From Actinobacteria bacterium UBA5182 (GTDB lineage: Bacteria > Actinomycetota > UBA4738), in NCBI GenBank assembly GCA_002413185.1, contig DHWM01000099.1, positions 600 through 5,668 on the forward strand: a stretch of 5,069 nt of DNA, written 5' to 3'. Of this stretch, positions 1 to 5,069 are shown piece by piece. The notes beneath the pieces were generated by a model, which was not told the DNA's origin, made no database searches, and worked only from the letters and a program-made list of their open reading frames with translations. Every line of letters begins with the position of its first letter. The first letter of the stretch is position 1. A program made the position numbers and the translations under genes.

Positions 1-15
1 GTGTATAAGAGACAG
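1..15 (+). other. Sequencing adapter remnant (Tn5 mosaic end)
   Basis: GTGTATAAGAGACAG is identical to the last 15 bases of the 19-base Tn5 mosaic end (AGATGTGTATAAGAGACAG) carried by transposase-based library adapters. It sits exactly at the window edge, and the coding sense of the recX fragment becomes family-like only after it. I read it as untrimmed adapter, not genome and not a natural transposon end. Any residues translated from these bases are artefacts. Confidence 0.93.
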
Positions 16-358
16 CTCCCGGTTCGCTCGAGAGGTCGTTCGGGACCAGGCGGAAAGACGCCTGTCGGGCGAACGGGGCATCCGGAAGGCTCTTCGAGAG
101 AAGGGCATCGACCCCGGGCTGATCGAAGAGGCGCTGTCGGGGGCGGGAGACGAAGAGGATCGGGCGTACCGCCTGGCGGCCTCGCGAGCGGCGCGGATGA
201 GCGGGCTGGATGCCGAGGCGGCGTATCGGCGCCTGTTGAGCCTGTTGCTGCGGCGGGGATTCAGTCCGGCGGTGGCGAGGGAAGCCACCCGGTCGGCCCT
301 GCAGGAGGCTCTCGCCGCGGCGTTTCCGGATGGCACGACCGACCAGCCAGAAGCCTGA
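2..358 (+). CDS. recX: Regulatory protein RecX, 3' part (5' end missing)
   Basis: This is the C-terminal part of RecX, the small all-helical protein that binds RecA filaments and limits RecA recombinase and coprotease activity. The frame is open from position 2 to TGA at 356-358. Bases 2-15 are adapter, so real sequence starts at about base 16, with residues SRFAREVVRDQAERRLSGER. The visible part has the hallmarks of RecX three-helix repeats: FA..VV..QA....G...I...L..KGID..LI..AL, followed by a last repeat with YRRLLSLLLRRGFSPAVAREA, which aligns from memory with the RRLVAMLARRGY region of mycobacterial RecX. About 113 genuine residues remain, so the N-terminal part of a usual 150-200 residue protein is missing. 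RecX normally follows recA, which would lie just upstream off the contig. A longer open frame in another phase (1-453) overlaps it but has no family-like sequence. The identification rests on motif recall, not a search. Confidence 0.85.
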   Translation, partial: CIRDSSRFAREVVRDQAERRLSGERGIRKALREKGIDPGLIEEALSGAGDEEDRAYRLAASRAARMSGLDAEAAYRRLLSLLLRRGFSPAVAREATRSALQEALAAAFPDGTTDQPEA

Positions 359-373
359 ACGTGGCGGGAGATA

Positions 374-402
374 TTGCAAGTGGGCCCGGGTGGCCGTACA
401 TT
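374..402 (+). promoter_or_regulatory. Candidate sigma-70-type promoter for rny
   Basis: TTGCAA (374-379) and TACATT (397-402) are separated by 17 bases and each match 4 of 6 consensus positions (TTGACA, TATAAT). They lie 16 bases after the recX stop, in the least G+C-rich part of the window. A start near 409 would give a leader of about 195 nt before rny. An alternative -10 is GATAAT at 452-457 (5 of 6), but I see no matching -35 for it. The two TTGACC hexamers at 478-483 and 510-515 lack a convincing -10. The promoter is a guess from consensus only. Confidence 0.3.
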
Positions 403-482
403 GTGAATTTGAGAGAGGCTGAATCGGCACACATGTTCGGATACCACACGTGATAATGCTCATCAGATCTGGCATCGTTGAC

Positions 483-494
483 CCTCGTACGAGG
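483..494. promoter_or_regulatory. 12-bp perfect palindrome, possible operator
   Basis: CCTCGTACGAGG is a perfect inverted repeat with no spacer. It overlaps the end of the TTGACC hexamer at 478-483 and lies in the rny leader, outside any gene. The size and symmetry fit a binding site for a dimeric regulator. With no loop it would make a poor RNA hairpin unless the central bases open. No known operator consensus is recognised; it does not match the actinobacterial LexA box (GAAC-N4-GTTC). Confidence 0.3.
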
Positions 495-544
495 TGGCGG
501 GCGGGCCCGTTGACCTAGTCGTCGCCCTGCGCACCAAGTGAGTC

Positions 545-590
545 GCCGAGCACGTGGCCGAACGGCCTGGAGCTCGGCTTTTTGCGTTTT
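545..590 (+). terminator. Intrinsic terminator or attenuator in the rny leader
   Basis: GCCGAGC (545-551) pairs perfectly with GCTCGGC (572-578) to give a 7-bp GC-rich stem. The enclosed region holds a second small hairpin, GGCC-GAAC-GGCC (556-567). The outer stem is followed directly by TTTTT (579-583) and, after GCG, TTTT (587-590), so it has the classical shape of an intrinsic terminator. It ends only 3 bases before the rny Shine-Dalgarno. That leaves no room for a conventional downstream promoter, so transcripts reaching rny with a full ribosome binding site must read through it. It could end recX transcription, act as an attenuator for rny, or do both. Confidence 0.6.
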
Positions 591-592
591 CC

Positions 593-599
593 GAGGAGG
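593..599 (+). promoter_or_regulatory. Ribosome binding site fixing the rny start
   Basis: GAGGAGG is a near-perfect Shine-Dalgarno, ending 5 bases before ATG at 605. It decides against the longer in-frame GTG at 554, which lies inside the terminator-like hairpin and would add 17 residues unlike any RNase Y N-terminus. Confidence 0.85.
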
Positions 600-604
600 A
601 AACG

Positions 605-2137
605 ATGACGATCGCATTGGTGGCGGTGGGGGCGCTCGTGCTGGGTGCGGCGGGCGCCTACTTCGTGTACGGCTCCGTGATGGCGAAGCGCGTCGACACG
701 GCCCAGGCTCGGGCGACCAAGCTCATGGCCGACGCCGAGCTGGAGGCCGAGAGCAGGGTGCGCCAGGCGCTCCTGGGCGTGAAGGAAGAGATCTCGGGCA
801 TGCGGCGGGAGGCCGAGGAAAACCTCAGGAGCCGCCGCGAGGAAGCCAAGCGCAATGAAGACCGGCTGACCCGGCAGGAACAGTCCCTGGAGACAAAGCT
901 CGCTGAGCTGGCCGGTCGGGAGCAGCGCCTGCAAGAGGGACAGCAGCAGCTGACCGAGTTGCGCTCCCAGTTGGAGGACGCCGCGGCGACGCAGCGCCGG
1001 GAGCTGGAACGGGTGGGCCGGCTCACCGCCCAGGAGGCCAAGGAAACCTTGATGAAGCAGGTCATCGACCAGGCCAAGCGGGACGCCATGGGCACCGTCA
1101 GGGAGATCGAGCAGCAGGCCCGGGAGGAGGGGGAGAAGCGCGCCCGCAAGATCGTGACGATCGCCATCCAGCGAGTTGCCTCGGAGACGACCTCAGAGTC
1201 GACGGTGTCGGTGTTCCCGCTTCCCTCGGAGGACATGAAGGGACGAATCATCGGCCGGGAGGGCCGGAACATCCGGGCCTTCGAGGGAATGACCGGGGTC
1301 AACCTCATCATCGACGACACCCCGGAGGCGGTGGTGCTGTCCTGTTTCGATCCTGTCCGCCGGGAGGTCGCTCGGCTGACGCTGGAGAAGCTCGTCTCAA
1401 ACGGCCGGATCCACCCCGCCCGGATCGAGGAGATGTACGAGCGTTCGCTGTCCGACGTCGACGAGCAGATCAAGCGAGCGGGCCAGGACGCACTGGCCGA
1501 AGTGGGAATCCTGGACGTGCATCCGGAGATGGTGAAGGTCCTGGGCCGGTTGCAGTATCGAACCTCGTACGGCCAGAACGTCCTTCGTCATCTGGTGGAG
1601 GCGGCTCACATCGGGGCGGCCATCGCCGCCGAACTCGGCGTCGACCCGAAGCTCGTCAAGCGCTGCGCGATGATGCACGACATCGGCAAGGCTGTCACCC
1701 ACGAGGTCGAGGGCTCCCACGCCCTCATCGGGGCCGAGCTGGCCCGGAGGTTGAAGGAGCCACCCGAGGTGGTGCACGCCATCGAGTCCCACCACGGTGA
1801 GGTGGAGCAGCGAACCATCGAGGCCGTGCTCGCCCAGACCGCCGATGCCATCTCCGGAGGGCGCCCCGGCGCACGCCGGGAGTCTCTGGAGACCTACGTG
1901 AAGAGGCTGGAGCGCCTGGAGGAGATCTGCACCTCGTACGCGGGAGTGGAGAAGACGTTCGCCATGCAGGCCGGGCGGGAGGTCCGGGTCATGGTCAAGC
2001 CGAAGGACGTGGACGACCTGTCGGCCCAGGTGCTGGCACGCGACATCGCCAAGCAGGTCGAGGAGGAGCTCCAGTACCCCGGGCAGATCAAGATCACGGT
2101 GGTCCGGGAGATCCGAGCCGTCGAATACGCGAAGTAG
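605..2137 (+). CDS. rny: Ribonuclease Y
   Basis: RNase Y is a membrane-anchored endoribonuclease that starts mRNA decay and processes structured leaders. The product is 510 residues, close to the 520 of the Bacillus subtilis enzyme. In order it shows: an N-terminal membrane helix (about residues 2-25) with basic residues after it; a long charged coiled coil rich in E, R, Q and A (about 28-195); a KH RNA-binding domain (about 200-265) with GREG at 217-220 in the run MKGRIIGREGRNIRAFEG; and an HD metal-dependent phosphohydrolase domain with H329, the H358-D359 pair in MMHDIGKA, H396-H397 in ESHHGE, and D414 in TADAISGGRPGARRE. It ends in the family's typical REIRAVEYAK. All expected catalytic residues are present, so it should be active at the cytoplasmic face of the membrane. 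The ATG at 605 is chosen for its Shine-Dalgarno and because the membrane helix begins there. An attenuator-like hairpin lies just upstream. The upper strand alone is coding; long opposite-strand frames here are G+C artefacts. Confidence 0.97.
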   Translation: MTIALVAVGALVLGAAGAYFVYGSVMAKRVDTAQARATKLMADAELEAESRVRQALLGVKEEISGMRREAEENLRSRREEAKRNEDRLTRQEQSLETKLAELAGREQRLQEGQQQLTELRSQLEDAAATQRRELERVGRLTAQEAKETLMKQVIDQAKRDAMGTVREIEQQAREEGEKRARKIVTIAIQRVASETTSESTVSVFPLPSEDMKGRIIGREGRNIRAFEGMTGVNLIIDDTPEAVVLSCFDPVRREVARLTLEKLVSNGRIHPARIEEMYERSLSDVDEQIKRAGQDALAEVGILDVHPEMVKVLGRLQYRTSYGQNVLRHLVEAAHIGAAIAAELGVDPKLVKRCAMMHDIGKAVTHEVEGSHALIGAELARRLKEPPEVVHAIESHHGEVEQRTIEAVLAQTADAISGGRPGARRESLETYVKRLERLEEICTSYAGVEKTFAMQAGREVRVMVKPKDVDDLSAQVLARDIAKQVEEELQYPGQIKITVVREIRAVEYAK

Positions 2138-2161
2138 CCCGGCTTCTCCCCGGCGCCGGGC
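2137..2161 (+). other. GC-rich stem-loop after rny
   Basis: GCCCGGC (2137-2143) and GCCGGGC (2155-2161) form a 7-bp perfect stem with an 11-base loop, beginning at the last base of the rny stop codon. No T-run follows, so it is not a classical terminator. It may stabilise the 3' end of the rny message or be a chance product of high G+C. Confidence 0.35.
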
Positions 2162-2215
2162 CCCGTCGGCGGGTTTCCCGTGAAGGGCGGTCGGGTAACC
2201 CTTTGATAACAGCCG

Positions 2216-2223
2216 AAAGGGGG
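2216..2223 (+). promoter_or_regulatory. Ribosome binding site of the membrane-protein gene
   Basis: AAAGGGGG ends 5 bases before ATG at 2229. It supports this start over other frames and shows the gene is set up for its own efficient initiation. Just upstream, GATAAC at 2205-2210 is a weak -10 look-alike with no clear -35. Confidence 0.6.
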
Positions 2224-2228
2224 CAATC

Positions 2229-2774
2229 ATGGCTGAACCCGCGTATGAGCCCGTCCAGCCGGTGCCGGCGAGGCCGGTCGAACCGGTGGCGGCGACTCCG
2301 GCCTCTCCGGCCGGCGCGGTGGCGACCCGCCGGCGCTCCGGCCTCGGGTCACTGGCTGTCCGGATCCTGCTCACTCTGGTGGGTGCGGCCGGCCTCATCA
2401 TCGGAGGATTCCTCAACTGGATCCACAGCCTGGAGGGCGTGAACCTGAACGTCCGGGCGCTGTGGCAGACCACGTTCAACAACAGCGGGAGCTTCGTGGC
2501 GACGGTGGGGTTCGTCTCCATCGTTCTCGGCCTCGTGGCCATCATCGGGCTCAGCCCCCGATCAGGGTGGCTGACCAGGTTCGCGGGCGCCCTTGGGATC
2601 GTCGCGTTCGTGCTGTTCGTGATCGAGGTGTACCGGGCGAACCTCGACGTCGGCAACGTCCAGATCGGCGCGTGGATCGCCCTGGCCGGGTCGGTGATCG
2701 CCATCATCGGTGGGTTCTTCGGGACCCGGACCGTGATCGTGGAGACGGCCGGACCGGTGGCCGTCGCGCCGTAG
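2229..2774 (+). CDS. Unrecognised small four-helix membrane protein
   Basis: I do not recognise this 181-residue protein. Residues 1-38 are a soluble head rich in Pro, Val and Ala (PVQPVPARPVEPV), ending in the basic run RRR at 34-36. Four hydrophobic helices follow, at about 42-66, 88-108, 117-136 and 146-166, then a short hydrophobic tail. The loop after helix 1 carries NWIHSLEGVNLNVRALWQ, and the helices are rich in Gly, Ile and Val. By the positive-inside rule, the basic N-terminal head and the short loop SPRSGWLTRF between helices 2 and 3 should be cytoplasmic. There are no catalytic or metal-binding motifs and no signal-peptide cleavage site. A good ribosome binding site and consistent G+C-rich codon use support a real gene. 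It lies between rny and miaB, separated by 91 and 79 bases with hairpins in both gaps, so it may be its own transcription unit. Position suggests, but does not prove, a link to membrane-bound RNase Y. Confidence 0.8.
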   Translation: MAEPAYEPVQPVPARPVEPVAATPASPAGAVATRRRSGLGSLAVRILLTLVGAAGLIIGGFLNWIHSLEGVNLNVRALWQTTFNNSGSFVATVGFVSIVLGLVAIIGLSPRSGWLTRFAGALGIVAFVLFVIEVYRANLDVGNVQIGAWIALAGSVIAIIGGFFGTRTVIVETAGPVAVAP

Positions 2775-2780
2775 CGAAGT

Positions 2781-2807
2781 GCTTCGCCGGCCTCGCGCCG
2801 GCGGAGC
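2781..2807 (+). terminator. Strong stem-loop after the membrane-protein gene, terminator-like
   Basis: GCTTCGCCGGC (2781-2791) pairs with GCCGGCGGAGC (2797-2807) to make an 11-bp stem with one G-U pair and a 5-base loop, CTCGC. It lies 6 bases after the stop codon. There is no T-run, but actinobacteria often use strong hairpins without U tracts. Termination here would separate the membrane-protein gene from miaB, in line with the separate promoter element before miaB. Confidence 0.5.
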
Positions 2808-2841
2808 GACCACAAGGCCCCATACGGCCGGTCGCGCCTGC

Positions 2842-2847
2842 TAGATT
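2842..2847 (+). promoter_or_regulatory. Candidate -10 element for leaderless miaB
   Basis: TAGATT fits the actinobacterial TANNNT -10 pattern and ends 6 bases before the miaB GTG at 2854, so transcription would start on or next to the start codon itself. No Shine-Dalgarno is visible between 2820 and 2853, which fits a leaderless message. No clear -35 is seen, which is common for such promoters. Confidence 0.45.
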
Positions 2848-2853
2848 CGCTGC

Positions 2854-4209
2854 GTGACCGGCCGTTATCTCATCCAGACCTTCGGGTGCCAGATGAACGA
2901 GCACGACTCTGAGCGCCTGGCCGGCGTGCTCGAGACCGACGGCTATGAGCCCGCCGCGGAGGCCAGGGACGCCGAGGTCGTCGTGCTCAACACCTGCGCC
3001 GTCCGGGAGAACGCCGACAACCGCCTGTACGGGGCGCTGGGACATCTGAAGCCGCTGAAAGATTCGAACCCCCGGCTCCGGATCGTGGTGGCCGGGTGCC
3101 TGGCCCAGAAGGACAAGGGCGTCATCCTGAAACGGGCTCCATGGGTGGACGTGGTGATCGGCACGCACGCCCTTCCCTCGCTCCTCGAGCTCATCCGGGC
3201 GGCGGAACGGGAAGGCCCGCAGATCGACGTCCGCGAACACACCGAGGTCTTCCCGAGCGCGCTGCCGGCCCGGCGGGGGTCCAGCCATCACGCCTGGGTC
3301 TCGGTCAGCGTGGGCTGCGACAACCACTGCACCTTCTGCATCGTTCCCCTGGTCCGCGGACCCCAGCTGTCCAGGCCGCTCCAGGACATCGTCACAGAGG
3401 TGCGATCCCTGGCTCGCCAGGGCTTCGTCGAGGTCACTCTGCTCGGCCAGAACGTCAACACCTACGGGCGCGATCTCACCGTGCCCGGCTCGAGCCGCCA
3501 GCCCCGATTCGCCGAACTCCTTCGGGCGCTCGACCAGGTCGACGGGATCCGGCGGATCCGCTTCACCAGCCCCCACCCCCACGACTTCACCGACGACGTC
3601 GTCCAGGCCATGGCCGACTGCGAAACCGTCTGTGAGCACATCCACTTCCCGTTGCAATCCGGCTCCGACCGGGTGCTTCGGATGATGCAGCGGTCGTATC
3701 GGTCCGACCGGTACCTGGGATGGCTCGAGCGGATCCGCGCCGCGATGCCCGGCGTGGCCGTCACCACGGACATCATCGTGGGCTTCCCGGGCGAGAACGA
3801 GGCCGACTTCAGGGACACCCTGGGCGTCGTGGAGGAAGCTCGGTTCGACGCCGCGTTCACGTTCCAGTACTCGCCCCGGCCGGGGACCGCGGCCGCCTCG
3901 TTGGACGGGAAGATCGCCAAAGAGGTGGTCCAGGAGCGGTTCGAGCGGCTGGTGACCCTGCAGGAAGCCATCTCGCTCGAACGCAACATGGAAATGATCG
4001 GGCGCGACGTGGAGGTACTGGTGGAGGGCGAGGGCCGAAAGGGCAACCGGAAGGGGCGAACCCGGACGAACAAGCTCGTGCACTTCCAGGCGGAAGCCCC
4101 ACCGGGGACCTTCGTCGACGTGCTCGTCACCGAGGCGCATCCGCATCACCTGTCAGGGGACGCCTCGGCAGACCGGCCGGCTCCGGTTCCCGCCGCGGCG
4201 GCCGGCTAG
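2854..4209 (+). CDS. miaB: tRNA-2-methylthio-N6-dimethylallyladenosine synthase MiaB
   Basis: MiaB is a cytoplasmic radical-SAM methylthiotransferase that turns i6A37 into ms2i6A37 in tRNAs reading UNN codons, using two [4Fe-4S] clusters and S-adenosylmethionine. At 451 residues it has the usual length. The N-terminal domain (about 1-115) supplies C12 (TFGCQMN), C48 (NTCAVRE) and C82 (AGCLAQ) for the auxiliary cluster. The radical-SAM core (about 145-370) has C155-x3-C159-x2-C162 in GCDNHCTFCIVPLVRG, LGQNVNTYG, TSPHPHDF, HFPLQSGSDRVLRMM and IVGFPGE (309-314 region). A TRAM RNA-binding domain (about 375-437) contains GRTRTNKLVHF. A short Ala/Pro-rich tail follows. The start is forced: an in-frame TAG lies at 2842-2844, and the next ATG falls after C12. 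There is no Shine-Dalgarno. The usual RGRE segment after the cysteines reads RGPQ. miaA, encoding the preceding enzyme of the pathway, follows three bases after the stop. Confidence 0.97.
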   Translation: MTGRYLIQTFGCQMNEHDSERLAGVLETDGYEPAAEARDAEVVVLNTCAVRENADNRLYGALGHLKPLKDSNPRLRIVVAGCLAQKDKGVILKRAPWVDVVIGTHALPSLLELIRAAEREGPQIDVREHTEVFPSALPARRGSSHHAWVSVSVGCDNHCTFCIVPLVRGPQLSRPLQDIVTEVRSLARQGFVEVTLLGQNVNTYGRDLTVPGSSRQPRFAELLRALDQVDGIRRIRFTSPHPHDFTDDVVQAMADCETVCEHIHFPLQSGSDRVLRMMQRSYRSDRYLGWLERIRAAMPGVAVTTDIIVGFPGENEADFRDTLGVVEEARFDAAFTFQYSPRPGTAAASLDGKIAKEVVQERFERLVTLQEAISLERNMEMIGRDVEVLVEGEGRKGNRKGRTRTNKLVHFQAEAPPGTFVDVLVTEAHPHHLSGDASADRPAPVPAAAAG

Positions 4210-4212
4210 CTG

Positions 4213-5069
4213 GTGCGTGCGCCGCTCGTCGCGCCGCTCCTCGCGCTGCTCGGCCCCACCGCGTCCGGCAAGACGGAAGCCTCCATCGGCGTCGCCACGG
4301 CCGTCGGGGCGGAGATCGTGGTCGTGGATTCGATGCTGGTCTACCGGGGCATGGACGCCGGCACCGCCAAGCCAACACGGGAGCAGCAGGGCCGGGCCAG
4401 GCATCACCTCCTCGACCTTCTCGACCCGTTCGAGCCGTTCTCCGTGTCGTCCTTCCAATCTCTCGCCCGCCGTGCGATCACCACGATCGTGGAGCGGGAC
4501 CGCCGGCCGCTCCTGGTCGGTGGGGGCGGTCTGTATTACCGGGCGATCGTCGACGAGCTGGAGTTCCCCGGCACCGACCCGTCGGTGCGGGGGCTGCTCG
4601 AGGCCGAAGGGCTCGCCGTGGGGCCGGCCCGGCTGCTCGGCCGGCTGAAGGAGGTGGACCCGGCCGCCGCGGCGAGGATCGAAGGGGGAAACCTCCGCCG
4701 GACGATCCGGGCACTCGAGGTGGCCGGGGTGACCGGGCGGCCCTTCTCGAGCTTCGCCCGGGCGTGGGGCCGGTATCCGCCCGGCGCCGTGCACGCCGCC
4801 GGCGTCGACATGCCCCGTGAGCTACTTCACCGCCGGATCGAACGGCGGGTGGAGGCCATCCTCCCCGGGCTGCTGGGCGAGACGGCCGCGCTCCTCGAGC
4901 GAGGCTTCGGCGGGCCGCTCACTTCCTCCCAGGCCATCGGCTACGCAGAGGCGGCGGCCTGCCTGCGCGGGGAGCTGAGCCAGGACGAGGCCGTCATGCG
5001 GACCGTCCGGCGGACCAAGGCATTGGCCCGCCGGCAGCTCTCGTGGCTGCGGCGGGATCCTCGGATCCG
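4213..5069 (+). CDS. miaA: tRNA dimethylallyltransferase MiaA, 3' end missing
   Basis: MiaA transfers the dimethylallyl group of DMAPP to N6 of A37 in UNN-reading tRNAs, making the substrate for MiaB. The 285 residues visible run off the window; the family is about 300-316 long, so roughly 15-30 residues are missing. Visible motifs are the P-loop GPTASGKT (14-21), the substrate motif DSMLVYRGMDAGTAKP (39-54) with the catalytic-type Asp39, HHLLDLLDP, the LVGGGGLYYRA segment, FPGTDPSVR, EVDPAAAARIEGGNLRRTIRALEV, SQAIGYAEA (G243-Y244) and RRTKALARRQLSWLRRDPRI near the break. Gly105 replaces the usual Thr or Ser of GG(T/S)xLY. The GTG at 4213 is forced: an in-frame TAG lies at 4207 and no other usable start precedes the P-loop. 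With no Shine-Dalgarno and a 3-base gap after miaB, translation is probably coupled to miaB by reinitiation. Confidence 0.96.
   Translation, partial: MRAPLVAPLLALLGPTASGKTEASIGVATAVGAEIVVVDSMLVYRGMDAGTAKPTREQQGRARHHLLDLLDPFEPFSVSSFQSLARRAITTIVERDRRPLLVGGGGLYYRAIVDELEFPGTDPSVRGLLEAEGLAVGPARLLGRLKEVDPAAAARIEGGNLRRTIRALEVAGVTGRPFSSFARAWGRYPPGAVHAAGVDMPRELLHRRIERRVEAILPGLLGETAALLERGFGGPLTSSQAIGYAEAAACLRGELSQDEAVMRTVRRTKALARRQLSWLRRDPRI

Noticed and set aside
426..439. Possible LexA (SOS) box around ACATGTTCGG
   Set aside because: Only the right half-site GTTCG is good; the left half GGCAC matches the needed CGAAC at only three of five positions.
1..453. 150-residue open frame starting at GTG in bases 1-3
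   Set aside because: The GTG is part of the adapter, the composition is typical of an off-frame G+C-rich translation (G, R, P rich), and the real RecX frame is one base later.
554..604. GTG at 554 as an upstream start for rny
   Set aside because: It lies inside the terminator-like hairpin, has no Shine-Dalgarno and adds a non-family soluble extension before the membrane helix; ATG at 605 has a strong site.
359..604. tRNA, riboswitch or small RNA in the recX-rny gap
   Set aside because: No cloverleaf, no T-loop GTTCRA motif in the right context and no known riboswitch core is recognisable; only the hairpin and palindrome listed are supported.
1865..1880. Strong inverted repeat CCCGGCG/CGCCGGG inside rny
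   Set aside because: It encodes the conserved RPGARRE motif of the HD domain, so the protein sequence and G+C codon choice explain it.
1397..2815. 472-residue open frame on the minus strand opposite rny and the membrane-protein gene
   Set aside because: Same cause: it crosses two well-supported genes and shows low-complexity shadow composition.
2704..4149. 481-residue open frame on the minus strand opposite miaB
   Set aside because: It is the antisense shadow of a gene with strong G/C third positions. The sequence has no recognisable domain and it spans a gene boundary on the other strand.
3720..4820. 366-residue + strand frame overlapping miaB and miaA
   Set aside because: It is Arg/Gly/Pro-rich off-frame sequence that runs across the miaB/miaA junction, while both true frames carry all family motifs.
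5055..5068. Two GGATCC sites at the window end, as if from a cloning linker
   Set aside because: The bases encode RRDPRI, the expected conserved MiaA segment, so they are genomic.

Overview
The window is a stretch of high-G+C bacterial chromosome (roughly two-thirds G+C by eye) with four recognisable housekeeping genes and one unrecognised membrane-protein gene, all on the + strand. The order is recX (3' part only), rny (RNase Y), a small four-helix membrane protein, miaB, and miaA (cut off by the window end). The first 15 bases are not genomic. They match the 3' end of the Tn5 mosaic-end sequence used in transposase-based sequencing libraries, so the window probably starts at the raw edge of an assembled contig.

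The organism is probably an actinobacterium outside the classic Streptomyces/Mycobacterium lineage. The recX-miaB-miaA neighbourhood, the FPGTDPSVR stretch of MiaA, GTG starts and an apparently leaderless miaB all fit Actinomycetota. A full RNase Y, on the other hand, is typical of Bacillota and of deep-branching actinobacterial classes. This placement is inference; no rRNA or other decisive marker is present.

Layout: 1-15 adapter; up to 358 the RecX C-terminal half; 359-604 a 246-base intergenic/leader region, visibly less G+C-rich than its flanks, with a candidate promoter, a 12-bp palindrome and a terminator-like hairpin just before the rny ribosome binding site; 605-2137 rny; 2138-2228 a short gap with a GC hairpin and a good ribosome binding site; 2229-2774 the membrane protein; 2775-2853 a gap with a strong hairpin and a -10-like element seven bases before the miaB start; 2854-4209 miaB; 4213-5069 miaA, starting three bases after the miaB stop.

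Functionally, RecX modulates RecA recombinase, RNase Y starts mRNA decay at the membrane, and MiaA then MiaB act in sequence to make ms2i6A at position 37 of tRNAs reading UNN codons. The grouping resembles the recA-rny-(ymdB-spoVS)-miaB neighbourhood of Bacillota, with the four-helix protein where ymdB/spoVS would be. I see no mobile element, CRISPR array, RNA gene or defence system, and no clear novel system. The most interesting signals are regulatory: the attenuator-like rny leader and the leaderless miaB promoter.
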